Positions 6,431-7,257 of a DNA stretch of 7,257 nucleotides are shown here, in pieces. Under the pieces are notes generated by a model. That model saw only the letters and a program-made list of their open reading frames with translations. It was not told the DNA's origin and ran no database searches. The DNA comes from Cryomorphaceae bacterium (GTDB lineage Bacteria > Bacteroidota > Bacteroidia > Flavobacteriales > Schleiferiaceae). The DNA lies in NCBI GenBank assembly GCA_003445735.1, contig DMCR01000189.1, positions 1-7,257 of the forward strand, in the 5' to 3' direction. The position numbers and the translations under genes are program-made. Positions within the stretch are counted from its first letter, which is position 1; every line of letters begins with the position of its first letter.

Positions 6431-6637
6431 ATGGTACTCCTAAAACTCATCGGCATCACTATCGTATTGGTTGGACTTGGCTTCGCCGGGATCGCTATTA
6501 AAATTTGGGCAAAGAAAGACGGCGAATTTGCCGGCACTTGTGCTTCACAGAGCCCTTTTTTAAGTCAGGATGGCGAGACTTGTTCGTACTGCGGGAAGAA
6601 CCCGAATCAATGCGATAATAACCTAGAACAAGCCTAA
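6431..6637 (+). CDS. Small single-TM four-cysteine protein, NqrM-like (putative Na+-NQR maturation)
   Basis: A 68-residue protein with one N-terminal TM helix (about 3-25, rich in Leu, Ile, Val and Gly), a basic stop (KIWAKKDG) and a short tail with four cysteines, C37, C51, C54 and C61 (GTCAS, ETCSYC, NQC). I recognise the FAGTCASQ...CxxCGK.P pattern from Bacteroidota proteins usually annotated only as membrane or secreted protein. The architecture resembles NqrM (DUF539), a small one-TM, four-Cys factor needed to mature the Na+-translocating NADH:quinone oxidoreductase, although the cysteine spacing (13, 2 and 6 residues between) differs from the NqrM I recall. The neighbour is apbE, whose product flavinylates Nqr subunits, so a role in metal delivery to Nqr is a reasonable but unproven inference. 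The start is ATG 6431, with an A-rich GAAAAGA 8 bases ahead; the in-frame TTG at 6407 lies within the promoter box. The stop overlaps that of apbE. Confidence 0.8.
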   Translation: MVLLKLIGITIVLVGLGFAGIAIKIWAKKDGEFAGTCASQSPFLSQDGETCSYCGKNPNQCDNNLEQA

Positions 6638-7257
6638 TTTAGCTCGTACTGGGACCAGTTTGAAGTAGTTTGAACTTCGAACTCTCCGTATTTATTGCCT
6701 ACGATGAAATAGCCTTCCGTATTAGGGAATCGTTCTATCATGGCTTTTGCTTTGGTAAGACCTGAAACCATGCAGGCGGTGGCCAAGGCATCGGCAAAGG
6801 TGGCATTATTGGAGATGATGCTCACGCTCAAGAGATTACTGATTATCGGCTGGCCCGTTTCAGGGTCGATGGTATGCACGACACGCTGTCCGTGCTCGTC
6901 CACCCAGAATTTACGGTAATTGCCACTGGTGGCTAGGGACATAGTATCCAAGACTACGATGGTTTGGTATTGTCCAGCGGTGCGTTCTTCTTGCGGCTGT
7001 TCTATTCCTATACGCCATTTGCGTCCATCAATATTGGTTCCCTTGCAACGTACCTCCCCACCAATTTCTATCATGTAGTTGTGGACGTTGGTGTTGCGGA
7101 AGAAAATGGACACGATATCCACAGTATATCCCTGTGCAATCGCATTGACATCTATTTCATACCCCTTTGGGAGTGCGAGTTTATCCAACATAGGACCTGG
7201 ACGACTGACCATTAAGCCTTTGTAGCCCACGTAGTTCATGAGGCTATCCACATTGAT
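6634..7257 (-). CDS. apbE: FAD:protein FMN transferase ApbE (C-terminal part, 5' end outside window)
   Basis: ApbE covalently attaches FMN from FAD to a threonine of target proteins on the outer face of the membrane, typically NqrB and NqrC or RnfG and RnfD. The visible 207 residues are about the last 60% of a family usually around 330 long. The frame is open to the right edge, so the true start is outside; the GTG at 7251 is internal. Family motifs seen are DVNAIAQGYTVD (about 7117-7152; family form DLxxIAKGYAVD), NYMIEIGGEVRCKGTN, WRIGIEQP, VHTIDPETGQPI and FADALATACMVSG, whose DA..T-type segment is part of the metal and flavin site. No break is visible. The signal peptide or lipobox expected in Bacteroidota ApbE would be upstream of the window. 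The stop TAG (6636-6634) overlaps the TAA of the NqrM-like gene. Confidence 0.93.
   Translation of the reverse strand: MNVDSLMNYVGYKGLMVSRPGPMLDKLALPKGYEIDVNAIAQGYTVDIVSIFFRNTNVHNYMIEIGGEVRCKGTNIDGRKWRIGIEQPQEERTAGQYQTIVVLDTMSLATSGNYRKFWVDEHGQRVVHTIDPETGQPIISNLLSVSIISNNATFADALATACMVSGLTKAKAMIERFPNTEGYFIVGNKYGEFEVQTTSNWSQYELN

Noticed and set aside
1..7257. Defence system, toxin-antitoxin pair, CRISPR array, prophage or insertion sequence
   Set aside because: No repeat-spacer pattern, transposase, integrase, nuclease or toxin motif was found; the genes present are housekeeping, secretion and flavin-transfer genes.

Overview
The window looks like a chromosomal housekeeping region of a Bacteroidota member, most likely in or near the Flavobacteriales (inference). 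The grounds are a long SecD reading frame that continues towards SecF as in the SecDF fusions of that phylum, a secreted FG-GAP protein with a C-terminal type IX secretion (T9SS) sorting domain, and promoter boxes of the Bacteroidota form TAnnTTTG upstream of most genes. There are six genes, two of them cut by the window edges. I see no tRNA, rRNA, CRISPR array, insertion sequence or phage gene, and no stretch over 300 bases lacks a gene.

Layout: secDF (minus strand, 1-2037, 3' end outside the window) is divergent from a two-gene plus-strand unit: a 902-residue T9SS-exported beta-propeller protein (2139-4847) and a DCC/DUF393 thiol-disulfide oxidoreductase-like protein (4844-5227), which overlap by 4 bases. 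A 121-base convergent gap with an imperfect hairpin separates this unit from mdh (minus strand, 5349-6281), an LDH-like malate dehydrogenase. Divergent from mdh is a 68-residue single-TM, four-cysteine protein (6431-6637, plus strand). It meets apbE (minus strand, 6634 to the right edge, 5' end outside) tail to tail, with the two stop codons overlapping.

How the genes may work together: SecDF assists Sec export across the inner membrane, the first step for the adjacent T9SS cargo. ApbE attaches FMN to proteins, typically NqrB/NqrC of the Na+-translocating NADH:quinone oxidoreductase or RnfG/RnfD. The small four-cysteine membrane protein beside it has the general architecture of the Na+-NQR maturation factor NqrM, which suggests an Nqr/Rnf maturation pair. 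Malate dehydrogenase supplies NADH, the Nqr substrate. These links are inferences from context.

I found no convincing wholly new system. The items most worth a second look are the small four-cysteine protein, the beta-sandwich inserted in the propeller of the secreted protein, and the very short or absent leader predicted for that protein's mRNA.
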